A stretch of 64,000 nt of DNA. Source: Gracilariopsis chorda. Lineage: Eukaryota; Rhodophyta; Florideophyceae; Gracilariales; Gracilariaceae. Below, one piece after another: positions 32,340-41,491 of the stretch. The first letter of the stretch is position 1. Each line of letters starts with the position of its first letter. The notes beneath the pieces were generated by a model. It was given only the letters and a program-made list of their open reading frames with translations, made no database searches and was not told the origin of the DNA. The stretch spans positions 434,001 to 498,000 of the forward strand of contig NBIV01000013.1 in NCBI GenBank assembly GCA_003194525.1, written 5' to 3'. The translations under genes were made by a program, and so were the position numbers.

Positions 32340-34904
32340 ATGTCTGGCACAGGCCGCGGCAAGGCGTTCACTCGCCCATCCTGGATGAACCATCCTCGCG
32401 GGCAACAGCAACAACATCCGCCTTCTTCCGCCTCAGAATGGTCAACAGCTCTTGCTGCGGACGGCAGACCCTACTGGTACAACCGCACTACGGGGCAGAC
32501 AACTTGGGTAGACCCGACTTCCCAGTATACCGCTCCTGCTGCCTTGTCTCCGGCTCCGCATGGAGCCTGGGTTCAGAACCGCACTGACGATGGGAGAACA
32601 TACTATTACAATTCCGTCACCAAAGCCACACAGTGGAACCCGCCTCCCGAGTTCGCCGCAGCTCGAGTCGATAATGCCCCCTCGAACCTTACTCAGCCCG
32701 ATCAAGTCAGAACAAACTCTGCTCCTAACGTTGAACCTCTTCCGGCGGGCTGGGCGGAACATCGCACCCCGGATGGCAAAGTGTACTACTACCATTCCGT
32801 GACTCGCGAAACGAGATGGGACCGCCCCACAAACGCAAGGGCACCTAAGCAGCCCCTACACTCATCGGCGCCCACAGTAATGCGCAGTGCGCCCCAAGCT
32901 GTTACCAGTTTCAAGAACTCCGAATGGGACGAGCATCAAACCAGCGATGGAAAAGTATACTATTACAACAAACGTACGCGAGAAACAACATGGACGAAGC
33001 CGGGACAGAGTACTGCCCCTTCGGCCAAGAGACCGCGCACCGTGGACGGAGATTTGCGAGACGTGGTAACATCTCGAAAGAAAAGCAAGTCCGACGCTTC
33101 CACACGCGTTTTGAGGAGACCAAGATCACGCGATGGAAAAACTTTGACAGACCGTCAAGCTGAAGCGTACTTTCTGAAGCGAGCAGAGATCCGCAAAACT
33201 GATGCACACACCGAAGACAAACCTTTGTTTGATAACACAAGCTTATCTGAAAAAGAATGTCAAAAGCATTTCTACGATATGTTGAAGGAAAACGGGATTA
33301 CTGAGAACTCGTCTTGGTTGGAAGTTATGTCACGATGCACTGCAGACTCGAGATACAAGCTTATCTCTCCCTATGGCAAACGAAAAGACACATGGACGAA
33401 GTACTGTCAGAAAGAGAGAAAGACATTGAAGCGGCGCCGAATACTTGAAACCCGCCAAGCTTCTGAGAATCTCCTTACCTTACTCGATGAGTGTTTCAAG
33501 AACGAGCCCTATGATGTTTCAAGTTTGAACCGATGTAGGAGGGACAATGTGCGGGCGATGGAAGATGATCCTCGTTTTGCAGCTGTAGAAGACCGAGCTC
33601 GTATGGCTCTTGTCAGATCTTATTTCAGTGACAGAGTAAGAAAAGGTATAGAAGAACATGAGAGAAAAAGAAACGAAGCTATCGATGCTATCAATGCTGA
33701 GTTGGACAGAAGAATTCACCCTGCCCTGTTACCACCACCTGGTCCTAATGAAGAGGACAAAGTTGACGTGAAGATGGAAACTGACATTCAAAATAGGAAC
33801 GATGAAACCGACGTCGGTACAAACAAAACTGATATGGATACAGACCCTGCGCCTAGTGTTCATCCAATATTTACTGACGCGACACCTTTCCGGGAAGTGG
33901 AACAATTCGTTTATAGCTTACGTGTAATTAGAGATATCGATGATGAAGATGTTCCCAGGCTTATTCGTCATTTTAGGAAGAGAGTAGACACTCTCGTTCG
34001 GAAAAAGAGAGCAAAGGAAAAAGAGCTTCTGAAGGCAAAGCAGCGGGAAAACAGGGCACACTTCAAAGCCGGTGTGGAACGGATGATACTCGAGGGTAAG
34101 ATATCACAGACTGCACGATGGAAAGACGTTTCTGTGCTAATTGCAAAGGAAGGATTTGCAAAACCGGAATCTGAGCTAGCAGCGTTACCAATGGAGCTCT
34201 TCGAAGACGCAGTAGGCCTATTCCAACAAGAGGTTTACAGTCATCGAGAGGAATTCAGAAGATTACTGAAAGAGGCCAACATTCAAATCTCTGAAGAAAC
34301 AACTGTGGAGCAACTGCAGGAATCGGAAACCTTGCAAGAGTTCTTCGAAGGTAAGGAACGTGCCGTGACTGACGCGCTCTTGCTCGACAGAAAGAAGAAA
34401 GAAAAAAGAAAACGTGAAAAAGAGAGACGAGTCGTAGAAGATGAGTATAGGAGTTTCCTTTCGCGAAACGTTCCATTCACAGCCCAATCGTACGAGTCAG
34501 TCATTGAATCATGGAAAGAAGAACCGAACTACTTGAGCGCTCAATCCCATTTCGGCAACGAGAAACTAAGGGAAATGTATGACGAAATGATGCAGTCAAG
34601 AAAAGCCAGAGAAGATCGAACGCAGAAAAGAGCCTATGAAAGTACTCTGGACGCCAAGGAGCTCCTAAACATGCCTGAGCTTAACGCCAGCAAAAGAGCA
34701 AGAATAGCTGCCAGTCATTCAGCCCTTCCATTCGCACCGGAGACTGCCAGGGAAGAAGAGGATGGATGGGCTGCCGCGGTTTCTGCCACGCCTCTAACAG
34801 AAGCGGAGAAAGCAGAACAGAGAGAGAAGCGGAAGCAAGAGATCCTTGGCAGTTTAAAAGATAAGCGACAAGTTGTTGAGCCTGGGGCAAAACGGACTAA
34901 GTAA
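32340..34904 (+). CDS. PRP40: PRP40/TCERG1-type WW- and FF-domain splicing factor
   Basis: 854 residues in one exon. Four WW domains lie at about residues 34-60, 76-102, 138-163 and 195-221, each with a Y-Y/W-Y core and a second Trp. They bind proline-rich proteins such as branch-point protein SF1. After a basic segment come FF-type helical repeats (about 280-780), for example EKECQKHFYDMLKENGITEN and SHREEFRRLLKEANIQISEE, which in this family contact U1 snRNP proteins or the RNA polymerase II tail. A Lys/Glu-rich coiled coil sits near 690-720. PRP40 normally has two WW domains and TCERG1 three, so four is unusual and the exact orthology is open. Convergent with CENP-C, stop codons 63 bp apart. 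Confidence 0.88.
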   Translation: MSGTGRGKAFTRPSWMNHPRGQQQQHPPSSASEWSTALAADGRPYWYNRTTGQTTWVDPTSQYTAPAALSPAPHGAWVQNRTDDGRTYYYNSVTKATQWNPPPEFAAARVDNAPSNLTQPDQVRTNSAPNVEPLPAGWAEHRTPDGKVYYYHSVTRETRWDRPTNARAPKQPLHSSAPTVMRSAPQAVTSFKNSEWDEHQTSDGKVYYYNKRTRETTWTKPGQSTAPSAKRPRTVDGDLRDVVTSRKKSKSDASTRVLRRPRSRDGKTLTDRQAEAYFLKRAEIRKTDAHTEDKPLFDNTSLSEKECQKHFYDMLKENGITENSSWLEVMSRCTADSRYKLISPYGKRKDTWTKYCQKERKTLKRRRILETRQASENLLTLLDECFKNEPYDVSSLNRCRRDNVRAMEDDPRFAAVEDRARMALVRSYFSDRVRKGIEEHERKRNEAIDAINAELDRRIHPALLPPPGPNEEDKVDVKMETDIQNRNDETDVGTNKTDMDTDPAPSVHPIFTDATPFREVEQFVYSLRVIRDIDDEDVPRLIRHFRKRVDTLVRKKRAKEKELLKAKQRENRAHFKAGVERMILEGKISQTARWKDVSVLIAKEGFAKPESELAALPMELFEDAVGLFQQEVYSHREEFRRLLKEANIQISEETTVEQLQESETLQEFFEGKERAVTDALLLDRKKKEKRKREKERRVVEDEYRSFLSRNVPFTAQSYESVIESWKEEPNYLSAQSHFGNEKLREMYDEMMQSRKAREDRTQKRAYESTLDAKELLNMPELNASKRARIAASHSALPFAPETAREEEDGWAAAVSATPLTEAEKAEQREKRKQEILGSLKDKRQVVEPGAKRTK

Positions 34905-34967
34905 CGAACTGTATAGTACAATGATTTCTCTACACACTCTAAAGCTGCTGCATGACCATGTTCTCGC

Positions 34968-36572
34968 TTACACCTTGGCCACCAAGAAGCAAAACAAGTC
35001 AGTAGCTCGAAGACAGGGATTTCGTAGTTGAAACACTGTATCTTCACAAAACTCAACCTCATCTCCTCGGCGAAGATGAAGTGTTGTATCTTCAACGTCA
35101 AGTACAAGGTATCCAGATAACACAAAGTAGTATTCCCTGTGCCCAGTTGTTTTTCGACGTCCCGTTGAAGACATTGGGAAGAGAGTGAGTTCTCCTAACA
35201 TGATCCCATCCTCAGACATCCGGATCCCGAGCTTCATCATTCCGAACACGTCTCTCTCTGTGTTGTATGTCATCTGCGATCCTCTCCGCACTGTAAAGGC
35301 TCTACGTGACTTCTCAGTATTGGTTTCTCGCTCGATACAAGTGCATGTTTCACAAGAGCATAGTGAGCAATTTTTGCGGTTCTCTATACAGACCGGCTCT
35401 ACGGGCAACGCTTCGCTATTTGATTCCTGTACAGGTGCATGAGGATGAAGCAGGTGTCGTCGTACGCAACAAGCACAGTAGTCGTTCTCTTGTCGGAGAC
35501 AATGAGTCTGAAACCCAGGTTTCCCGTGGTTTAAGGACTCCAGTAAATTCACATGGTTTCTTTGTTCTTCACCACGTGTGCCAGCTCCTGGTGATATCTG
35601 CCGTATAAGTGAATCTGTAACTCGGTGAAGGTTCTTCCCAGGTAAGACTGCTGGTACAGAATATCCTGTTCCCTCCCTGTAGGAGAATGTGTCCATATCC
35701 GCACCGCTTGTAATTGGGACTTCAAGTCCGCGAGGCTGTGTATCCTGTTTTCCTATACCACCGCAGTCTCTGACACTAACTGAACGACAGGAGTATGTAT
35801 GCGGAGTGTCTTGTCGATGGTCACTGAGGATATGATTTCTGGATGCAGTGGTATCGCGCGTTCGCAGTACAGAACAGCATTCTTCCGAAGCTGGTGTCCT
35901 TGGTGGTCCAGAGCTTTCTGACTTCGGGTCAGGGTAGTTTTGAGAGCTCTCTCTGTCTTCTGCCATGTTAAATGTCGCACAGAGATTCGTGGTCTCCCTA
36001 CTCGGAAACGCAGTCTGTTGATTCTTGTTTGGTTCGAGAACCTCAGAAGAGCACAGGCCGGCATCAGCTTCAGAATAAGACTCCCTCGATACTTGCATTT
36101 TAGGATGAATGGTCATGTGCAGGTTTGGGCTTGTCTGGTTCTGATCAAAGATGACTGGCATGAACGGAGTAGCAGCCACAGTTGCATCCTCGCAGCTAGA
36201 ACTGCCAGTGATCTTTGGATGTGAGCCCGTTCGCGGCTTATCTGAGGTACAGTCCTTTGTCTTGTTCGGGCGGGCACTCTCTTGAAAGACAGATGAGCAT
36301 GATCGAAGACATTCTGGAGTCTGAGGCGAAGAGCTAGTGTACAGCTCTTTTGACACGGTTCTTGAATCCTGTATCGCATCTAGAGCACTCGCCTTTCTTG
36401 CCAATTGTTGAGGCGTATCCAAAGACCCCCAAGAAATTCGTTGTAAAGATGATCGATGTGTTCCTTTCCACCATTCACCCGGTTTTCGCCGAACTCGAGA
36501 GGACTTTCGCTGTGATGCAGAGCTTGGTCTCTTGAAATGACCGGAAAGTTTACGCTTAACACATAAATTCAT
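34968..36572 (-). CDS. CENPC: Centromere protein C (CENP-C/Mif2)
   Basis: Inner kinetochore protein that binds CENP-A nucleosomes. 534 residues. The CENP-C motif is at residues 22-37 (RKSSRVRRKPGEWWKG), with the arginines that touch the H2A/H2B acidic patch and the WW that stacks on the CENP-A tail. The C-terminal cupin dimerisation domain is at about 449-534 (GELTLFP, REYYFVLSGYLVLDVED, LHLRRGDEVEF). Between them is a disordered Ser/Thr-rich stretch and a cysteine-rich cluster at 366-412 (CACC, then CSLCSCETCTC) that I do not know from this family. The motif is unusually close to the N-terminus; an N-terminal Mis12-binding part is not seen and could lie in an upstream exon. Start: first ATG of the open frame. 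Confidence 0.9.
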   Translation of the reverse strand: MNLCVKRKLSGHFKRPSSASQRKSSRVRRKPGEWWKGTHRSSLQRISWGSLDTPQQLARKASALDAIQDSRTVSKELYTSSSPQTPECLRSCSSVFQESARPNKTKDCTSDKPRTGSHPKITGSSSCEDATVAATPFMPVIFDQNQTSPNLHMTIHPKMQVSRESYSEADAGLCSSEVLEPNKNQQTAFPSRETTNLCATFNMAEDRESSQNYPDPKSESSGPPRTPASEECCSVLRTRDTTASRNHILSDHRQDTPHTYSCRSVSVRDCGGIGKQDTQPRGLEVPITSGADMDTFSYREGTGYSVPAVLPGKNLHRVTDSLIRQISPGAGTRGEEQRNHVNLLESLNHGKPGFQTHCLRQENDYCACCVRRHLLHPHAPVQESNSEALPVEPVCIENRKNCSLCSCETCTCIERETNTEKSRRAFTVRRGSQMTYNTERDVFGMMKLGIRMSEDGIMLGELTLFPMSSTGRRKTTGHREYYFVLSGYLVLDVEDTTLHLRRGDEVEFCEDTVFQLRNPCLRATDLFCFLVAKV

Positions 36573-37430
36573 TGCGAGTCTCTATGTCTAGCTGGAACCC
36601 TTCGTATCAGATGTGGGACCTCTGAAAATCGGAGACGCAGTCTAACTGTCAAGAAAGTGTTGTGTCTCTGATCCGTAATAAACCGTCATGTACGAGAATA
36701 CCAGCCTGCGCCACTGCGACTTCAAGAATGATCATCATGAATTCCCAATTCTTAAGTGCCCTTGGAGACAATGAGAAACTTTGAAATATGCGAGTGTGAA
36801 GATGTCTTTTCAGTGTCTCCTGTCGACCCGTGAGAGACAGTTGAAGCTACCCTCGGTCGTGAAGTTCGATTATACTCAGACGTTTACGATGTAACTTTAA
36901 TAGCGACAAAGTACATTCTTGTCAACACTGTCTTCGTGGCAATTGCCCAGACCGGTTTTTGTTGCGAGGGGCAGCCATTGAGACCATTTAAGTGGTATAC
37001 AACTACGAGGGAAACTGTGTGAATGCTTCATCCTGCTGTTGTCTGACATGACAGAGCTAAAGTAATATAACAAGGCACAGGACTCGGGAGTTGAAGAATA
37101 TCTGTAACTGTTTCTTGCTTTTCAAAAGGATTCATGGCGAAGGGGAGACGCAGGAAGTGACTGCCTTGTCGATACGTGAGATGACAAGCGAACTTAAGCG
37201 CCGCAAATGCGATACACGCCATACGAAGAGGTTTATTTGAGGAGATCTAGCGATCGCACAAGGAAGCGACTTCGAAGACCAGTTGTCGAGACTAAAAAGC
37301 GAAAACTACGCTCGTGAGGCAGGGACACATTAGATTAGACCCAGGAGGACGATTTGATGAGCGAAAGTTCCTTTTACGATATCAAGTTCAGCGCAGGCGA
37401 CAGCTCCGTAGACCATGAAGATAACAGTCC
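36573..37430. other. Intergenic region, no gene recognised
   Basis: Lies upstream of CENP-C and downstream of RPS25, both on the minus strand. Only short open stretches without recognisable protein. The CENP-C promoter and the RPS25 3' end should be here. Confidence 0.4.
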
Positions 37431-38006
37431 TTAGATGTTTGTCGCTCTAGTATAAATGAGTTGGGATGAGTGCTGCAGGACCATTCGGATCTCATCCTTT
37501 GCCATAAGCTCTTTGATAGCCATACGCGCAAGCGACCCATTGATGTGAAGACGCTCCGCAAGGACGGATGGAGTGATCAATTTATACTTCGGAGCCTCTT
37601 TGTAGAGTTTCTCATATGTGTCTTGATCAAAGAGGACCAGGTTGTTGGCCTTCTCCTTCACCTGCAGGTTATCACATGCATGAACAACACACCTGTGGTT
37701 AGTACAAATGAGTAACATGATGAAAGCCTTGTCTGAGCTCAACCACTAATATCACAACCCCATGTTTACCAAGAGGCGGTGAAAATCACTAAACAGGGAG
37801 AAACGCTGCGCATTCCGAATGAATGGACACCGTCAACCCTTGGGAGCGTTTGATACGCCAGTATGAGCGTGATCGAAAAGTCAAACTGTACAACTCACCT
37901 TTCCCTTGGACCACTTCTTCTTCTTCGCGCCCTTCGCGTTCTTGGAAGCGGCTTGGCTAGATGCCGCAGCTGTGTTCTGGGCAGATTTTCCTTGCTTCGG
38001 AGCCAT
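37431..38006 (-). CDS. RPS25: 40S ribosomal protein S25 (eS25)
   Basis: Small-subunit ribosomal protein in the 40S head, near the E site; also needed by several viral IRESs. Exon 1 (38006-37899) encodes 36 residues from [10 protein letters not shown] to the basic [12 protein letters not shown]. The intron 37898-37662 (237 nt) has donor GTGAGT and acceptor CTGCAG. Exon 2 (37661-37431) encodes [33 protein letters not shown] and [12 protein letters not shown], ending IYTRATNI. The splice is phase 0 and gives 112 residues, the usual eS25 length. The join after KKKKWSKGK fits the conserved WSKGKV..K.NNLVLFD. An intron early in a ribosomal protein gene is common in intron-poor genomes. Confidence 0.95.
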
Positions 38007-38184
38007 TGTTTGTACGGCTGCTTCGCAACGGGAGTTGGTTCAGAGTTGATGGAGACTCCGCCGAAACCACTTAGACAACGTTCAAAGCTCGAGAAACTAC
38101 TATGTGCACTCGCCGTCGACGTAGGTTGAGAAAAATACACGTGTTCAGGTGGTACACACATGCCAGACTGGATGGACCGACGAG

Positions 38185-38505
38185 ATGGCTTTTTCTTGGC
38201 ATTTTTTCTTTATAATTTATGTCCTGTTAACCAAGGTACCAAGGGTAGCGATCGCCAACCCTTTCTCGGTTGAAACGAATGAAAGTTCGACTGCAGTCAA
38301 AGTCTTGACCGAGGATGGGCTACATGCATTCGTAGTCAAACCCCTTTTGAGTGGTGCTGTTTCCCCACCAGTTGGATGCAGTCCGAATGTCAAACATTAC
38401 AGTGAAAAACTAGTACTTAAGCATAGAAGACGACGAGACGAACGAATTAAAAGAAAGGGAGTCAGCACCTCACATTCACAGGTTATGGGTCTTACGCAAC
38501 CGTAA
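38185..38505 (+). CDS. Small possible secreted protein, unrecognised
   Basis: 106 residues from ATG 38185. The first 24 residues form a likely signal peptide: a hydrophobic run FFFIIYVLLTK, then a small-residue site (AIA before NPF). The mature part is short, with an arginine/lysine run (KHRRRRDERIKRKG) that could be a dibasic processing or nuclear targeting signal. I know no homologue. It is divergent from RPS25, whose ATG is 178 bp away, and a Copia fragment starts right after it. It could be a first exon or a chance frame. Confidence 0.3.
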   Translation: MAFSWHFFFIIYVLLTKVPRVAIANPFSVETNESSTAVKVLTEDGLHAFVVKPLLSGAVSPPVGCSPNVKHYSEKLVLKHRRRRDERIKRKGVSTSHSQVMGLTQP

Positions 38506-38619
38506 AATCAGACTCCCACCCAAACCCTAGCCGCATACCTCCACAATGTACCCCAACCATAATCTTTGTTTAGCCTGATGCAAAAATAGAGAGCTCTGAC
38601 AGAACCCCATCATCCAAGA

Positions 38620-40345
38620 GTTATAAAACAACACCATCATCACTGCATCTGATTGCGATATAGTCAAAGACACAACCAAGAAATCTTACTTTCAATTTAC
38701 ACTACCATCCACCTCTCAAGGTCAATTTCTCACCTCAGTCATAGATTCAGACAAACTACACAAAATCCCTGAAATTGACGATACAAACTACGCTTTATGA
38801 TACCTTGCCTCAAAACATACACAGTCACTATCAATGCCCTCCCACACTTGCAAGTAAACTCCAATCAACCAACAGATCCGAACGAACAAGAATCCTTCCT
38901 CACTCAGCATAATTGACTCCTTTCAGCTGTCTTCAGCAATGTCTCTATAGACATGTTAGGCCTCTTAGTAGTACCAAAAGAAAACTTCACACCACATAAT
39001 TTTATATACAAGATTATCGAGCATAGCATTCATTCACCAAAAAACAATCATACATTTCTGAAGACGGAAGCCGAGAAAATTGAACTTCAGGATACAAACA
39101 ACATTGAAACAAACCTCTAAGCTTACATGAAACTCCGACAGAATATGGTAGCGGCTCGCTATCTCAACAATGCAAAGGAAGAAACTCCCATCGATTTAAT
39201 CATCGCCGGACTCCAAACACATCCTACATTAACTCAGATGTTCGGTAATACCGTTATCAACAAACCAAAAACAGTCAAACAGTTTACTCGCGTATTTAAA
39301 TCGCTAAATCACTTCAGAACATATACAAACCCTTCCAATCGATTGTACAGCCACAATCTTCATTTCAACGCTTCATCGGGGGCCACAGACCACGTCAAGT
39401 CATTGACCACCAGCCCAGGTATAATTGTAACCAACGAAACCAGTCTCAGAGACCTTGGTACCGCTATCGCCGCATACCGTTCGACTATTTGTGCTCGTAT
39501 CACAAGTCCCTCCCTGTACGATGCAACCACACAAACGCCCAATTCCGAGATCCTGCTCACCCCGAATTTCGAACGAAAAAACCACCGGCAAACTATCTTC
39601 AAGCCGGATCGCTCCTTTCCAATCACAACATCCTTACCCCGCTCACCAATTCCCGTATCCCCCGTACCTTCCCTTTGTTCACCAAGCACTCCAAGCTTCA
39701 CCGCCACCGGTCGAAGCAGCTGACGCGGACACGGAAGACAAAGGTACGTTCGTACTGGATATCGGCGCACACCCCACACAAATTCCCATGCCCAGAACTA
39801 CCATGACCCCACTCCAACAACTCACACTAACACATCTCGCAACCCACGAACAGACCCCCTGCACACACAGTGGCAAGCTACACCTCAGAACAAACAAGAA
39901 TAAGGATATCCACACACATGGAGTGGTCAACCCGTATATTCGCCACAATTTGCTCTCCGTCAATGACTATGCTATTCGATATGGCTTGGTCGCATTTACA
40001 GCAAATACAGGCTCTATGTTAGATACCACATCCATCCCACCAGCCATTATCTCCTAATCTCCATGGCGCAACAACCAGTACTCTTTACAAGCCACATATT
40101 TAAATCCCACAGCAGCACATACTGGATGAACAATGCCAATTTAGCGCCTCAAAGCGCAGAAAAGCCACACCCCAACTCCACCATCCAAATCCCTCTCACG
40201 CAAGCGGTCCAACCACTTACTAACCAGAGGCAAGCCAACCTCTGAAGCTTCTTTACTTACAACAACCACACTCAAACCACCCACCACCCACAAATTCCGC
40301 AAATTGGCCAACCTAAATCCCCGACCAAAACAATGCCACATCCAC
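38620..40345 (+). mobile_element. Copia gag-protease fossil
   Basis: The plus strand carries Copia gag-like coding (38640-39720, e.g. KLRQNMVAARYLNN, LIIAGLQTHPTL). It continues into a protease-like segment with FVLDIGAH in place of the usual DTGAS and RHNLLSVNDYAIRYGLVAF (about 39940-39995). The latter aligns with RHNILSVHDLACRYGRVSF of the Copia fossil at 24.5 kb, so both are one family. RT and RNase H are absent. Broken, with several breaks; it stops where the R1 LTR begins. Confidence 0.65.
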
Positions 40346-40562
40346 CTGTAGAGCAAAACCCGTGAGGGTTGTAGCTCTCAAGTCGTCCGAGTCCTTGCTT
40401 CCTATTAAGGATAGACTCAGCGGACGAGCCCTCTACTCCACACGAGTGTCGGGTGTAAATCTAACGGTGCATGCTGGCTATACCTGTAGAGGTAAACACA
40501 AAGAATCCTGAGAGGAATGAGATCACAGAAGAGCCCAAGTGAGGGGAAGTAGAAAGCGTACA
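40346..40562 (-). repeat. R1-type LTR, copy 2, outer part
   Basis: Begins TGTAGAGCAAAACCC, the expected terminal inverted partner of the right end GCGTTGCTCCACA at 51173. Together with 50462-51173 it forms one LTR of about 0.93 kb into which element C inserted. The last five bases, GTACA, are the target duplication of C. No flanking duplication of R1 itself is visible. Confidence 0.5.
40558..40562. repeat. Target site duplication of element C, left
   Basis: GTACA immediately before the 5' LTR; repeated at 50457-50461. Confidence 0.9.
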
Positions 40563-41387
40563 TGTAGTGCAACGCCCTCAAGGAGGGATTCTAGGTACTT
40601 GAACGCTTTCCCGATATTATCGGTTGTGTAGTGTGTATATGAACTACGCCCCACTATGGTGGATATGGACACGTGGGACACGGTTTTGGGTCAATTGGCG
40701 GTTGGCCACAGTAGTGGATGTTGCCACGAAATGTGGAGTATTTTAGTTAATATTATTTATTATTTTCACACCCATTTCTGGGAAGCTAGTACTTAGTGCG
40801 ACGGCGCACTGCCGTCGCACCAGTAAACCTTCCCCAACAAGGGACCCCAACCTGAGGAATTGGCTCTAGTTGTTGCCGCTTGCGCGCGTACTCTACTCCT
40901 CCTTGGAGGGAAACGCCGTGAACCACGGGACATCTAACCCCCTTGCACATCTAAAGGGACCCATCACTGGGAGTCATATTATTCCAATTGCATTGGTGTT
41001 TCGCCCTGTAGAGGGATATTGTTACCGGCATTGCCGTATCTGCCCGTCGCTCTCGCGACCCACTTCGTCCTCTCTTTCTCCTCTTCGCCCTTCCTTTTTC
41101 CTCTTTTTAGGGTAGCACCTCCCGCTATCCGCGGCCCTCGTGTGCGCATCCGCTCACACACCCCCACTTACGTGGAAACATACCTCTACTGAGGATCACA
41201 CCCCGCTCACGCGGATACCGATTCTTCGCCTTCACCTCCCTGCGCGAGTCGCGACAGGTGTCCCTGGTTTTACAAACCGGCTTCGCCGTGACACCTCTGG
41301 GAGGGCTCTACCCAACTGGGTTCACCTCGTGAGAGGAAGATCCCGAACGTCTTTCGGTGTTTTTCCCCTTTGGGGCATTGCACCACA
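40563..41387 (+). repeat. Element C 5' LTR
   Basis: 825 bp, TGTAGTGCAACGCCC to GGCATTGCACCACA; the two ends are imperfect inverted repeats over about 15 bp. AT-rich block at about 40740-40768, then TAGTACTTA and the perfect 10-bp hairpin GTGCGACGGC / GCCGTCGCAC at 40796-40820. Confidence 0.95.
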
Positions 41388-41390
41388 AAT

Positions 41391-41411
41391 TGGTCTCCCG
41401 ACCTAGAATCG
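41391..41411 (+). other. Element C primer-binding site
   Basis: Three bases after the LTR, TGGTCTCCCGACCTAGAA begins with the TGG complementary to a tRNA CCA end. Matches the site of element A at 17 of 18 positions. Confidence 0.8.
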
Positions 41412-41491
41412 GTTTTTTTTTCCCTCTTACGAGGTTTGTTTTTATTTACCGGAAGTTCCGTGATCGTTTCCCGTCGTAACGGTATTTTCTC

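Noticed and set aside
41391-41411. tRNA gene fragment
   Set aside because: Only the 3'-complementary bases are present, directly beside an LTR; this is a primer-binding site. I saw no complete tRNA or rRNA gene in the window.
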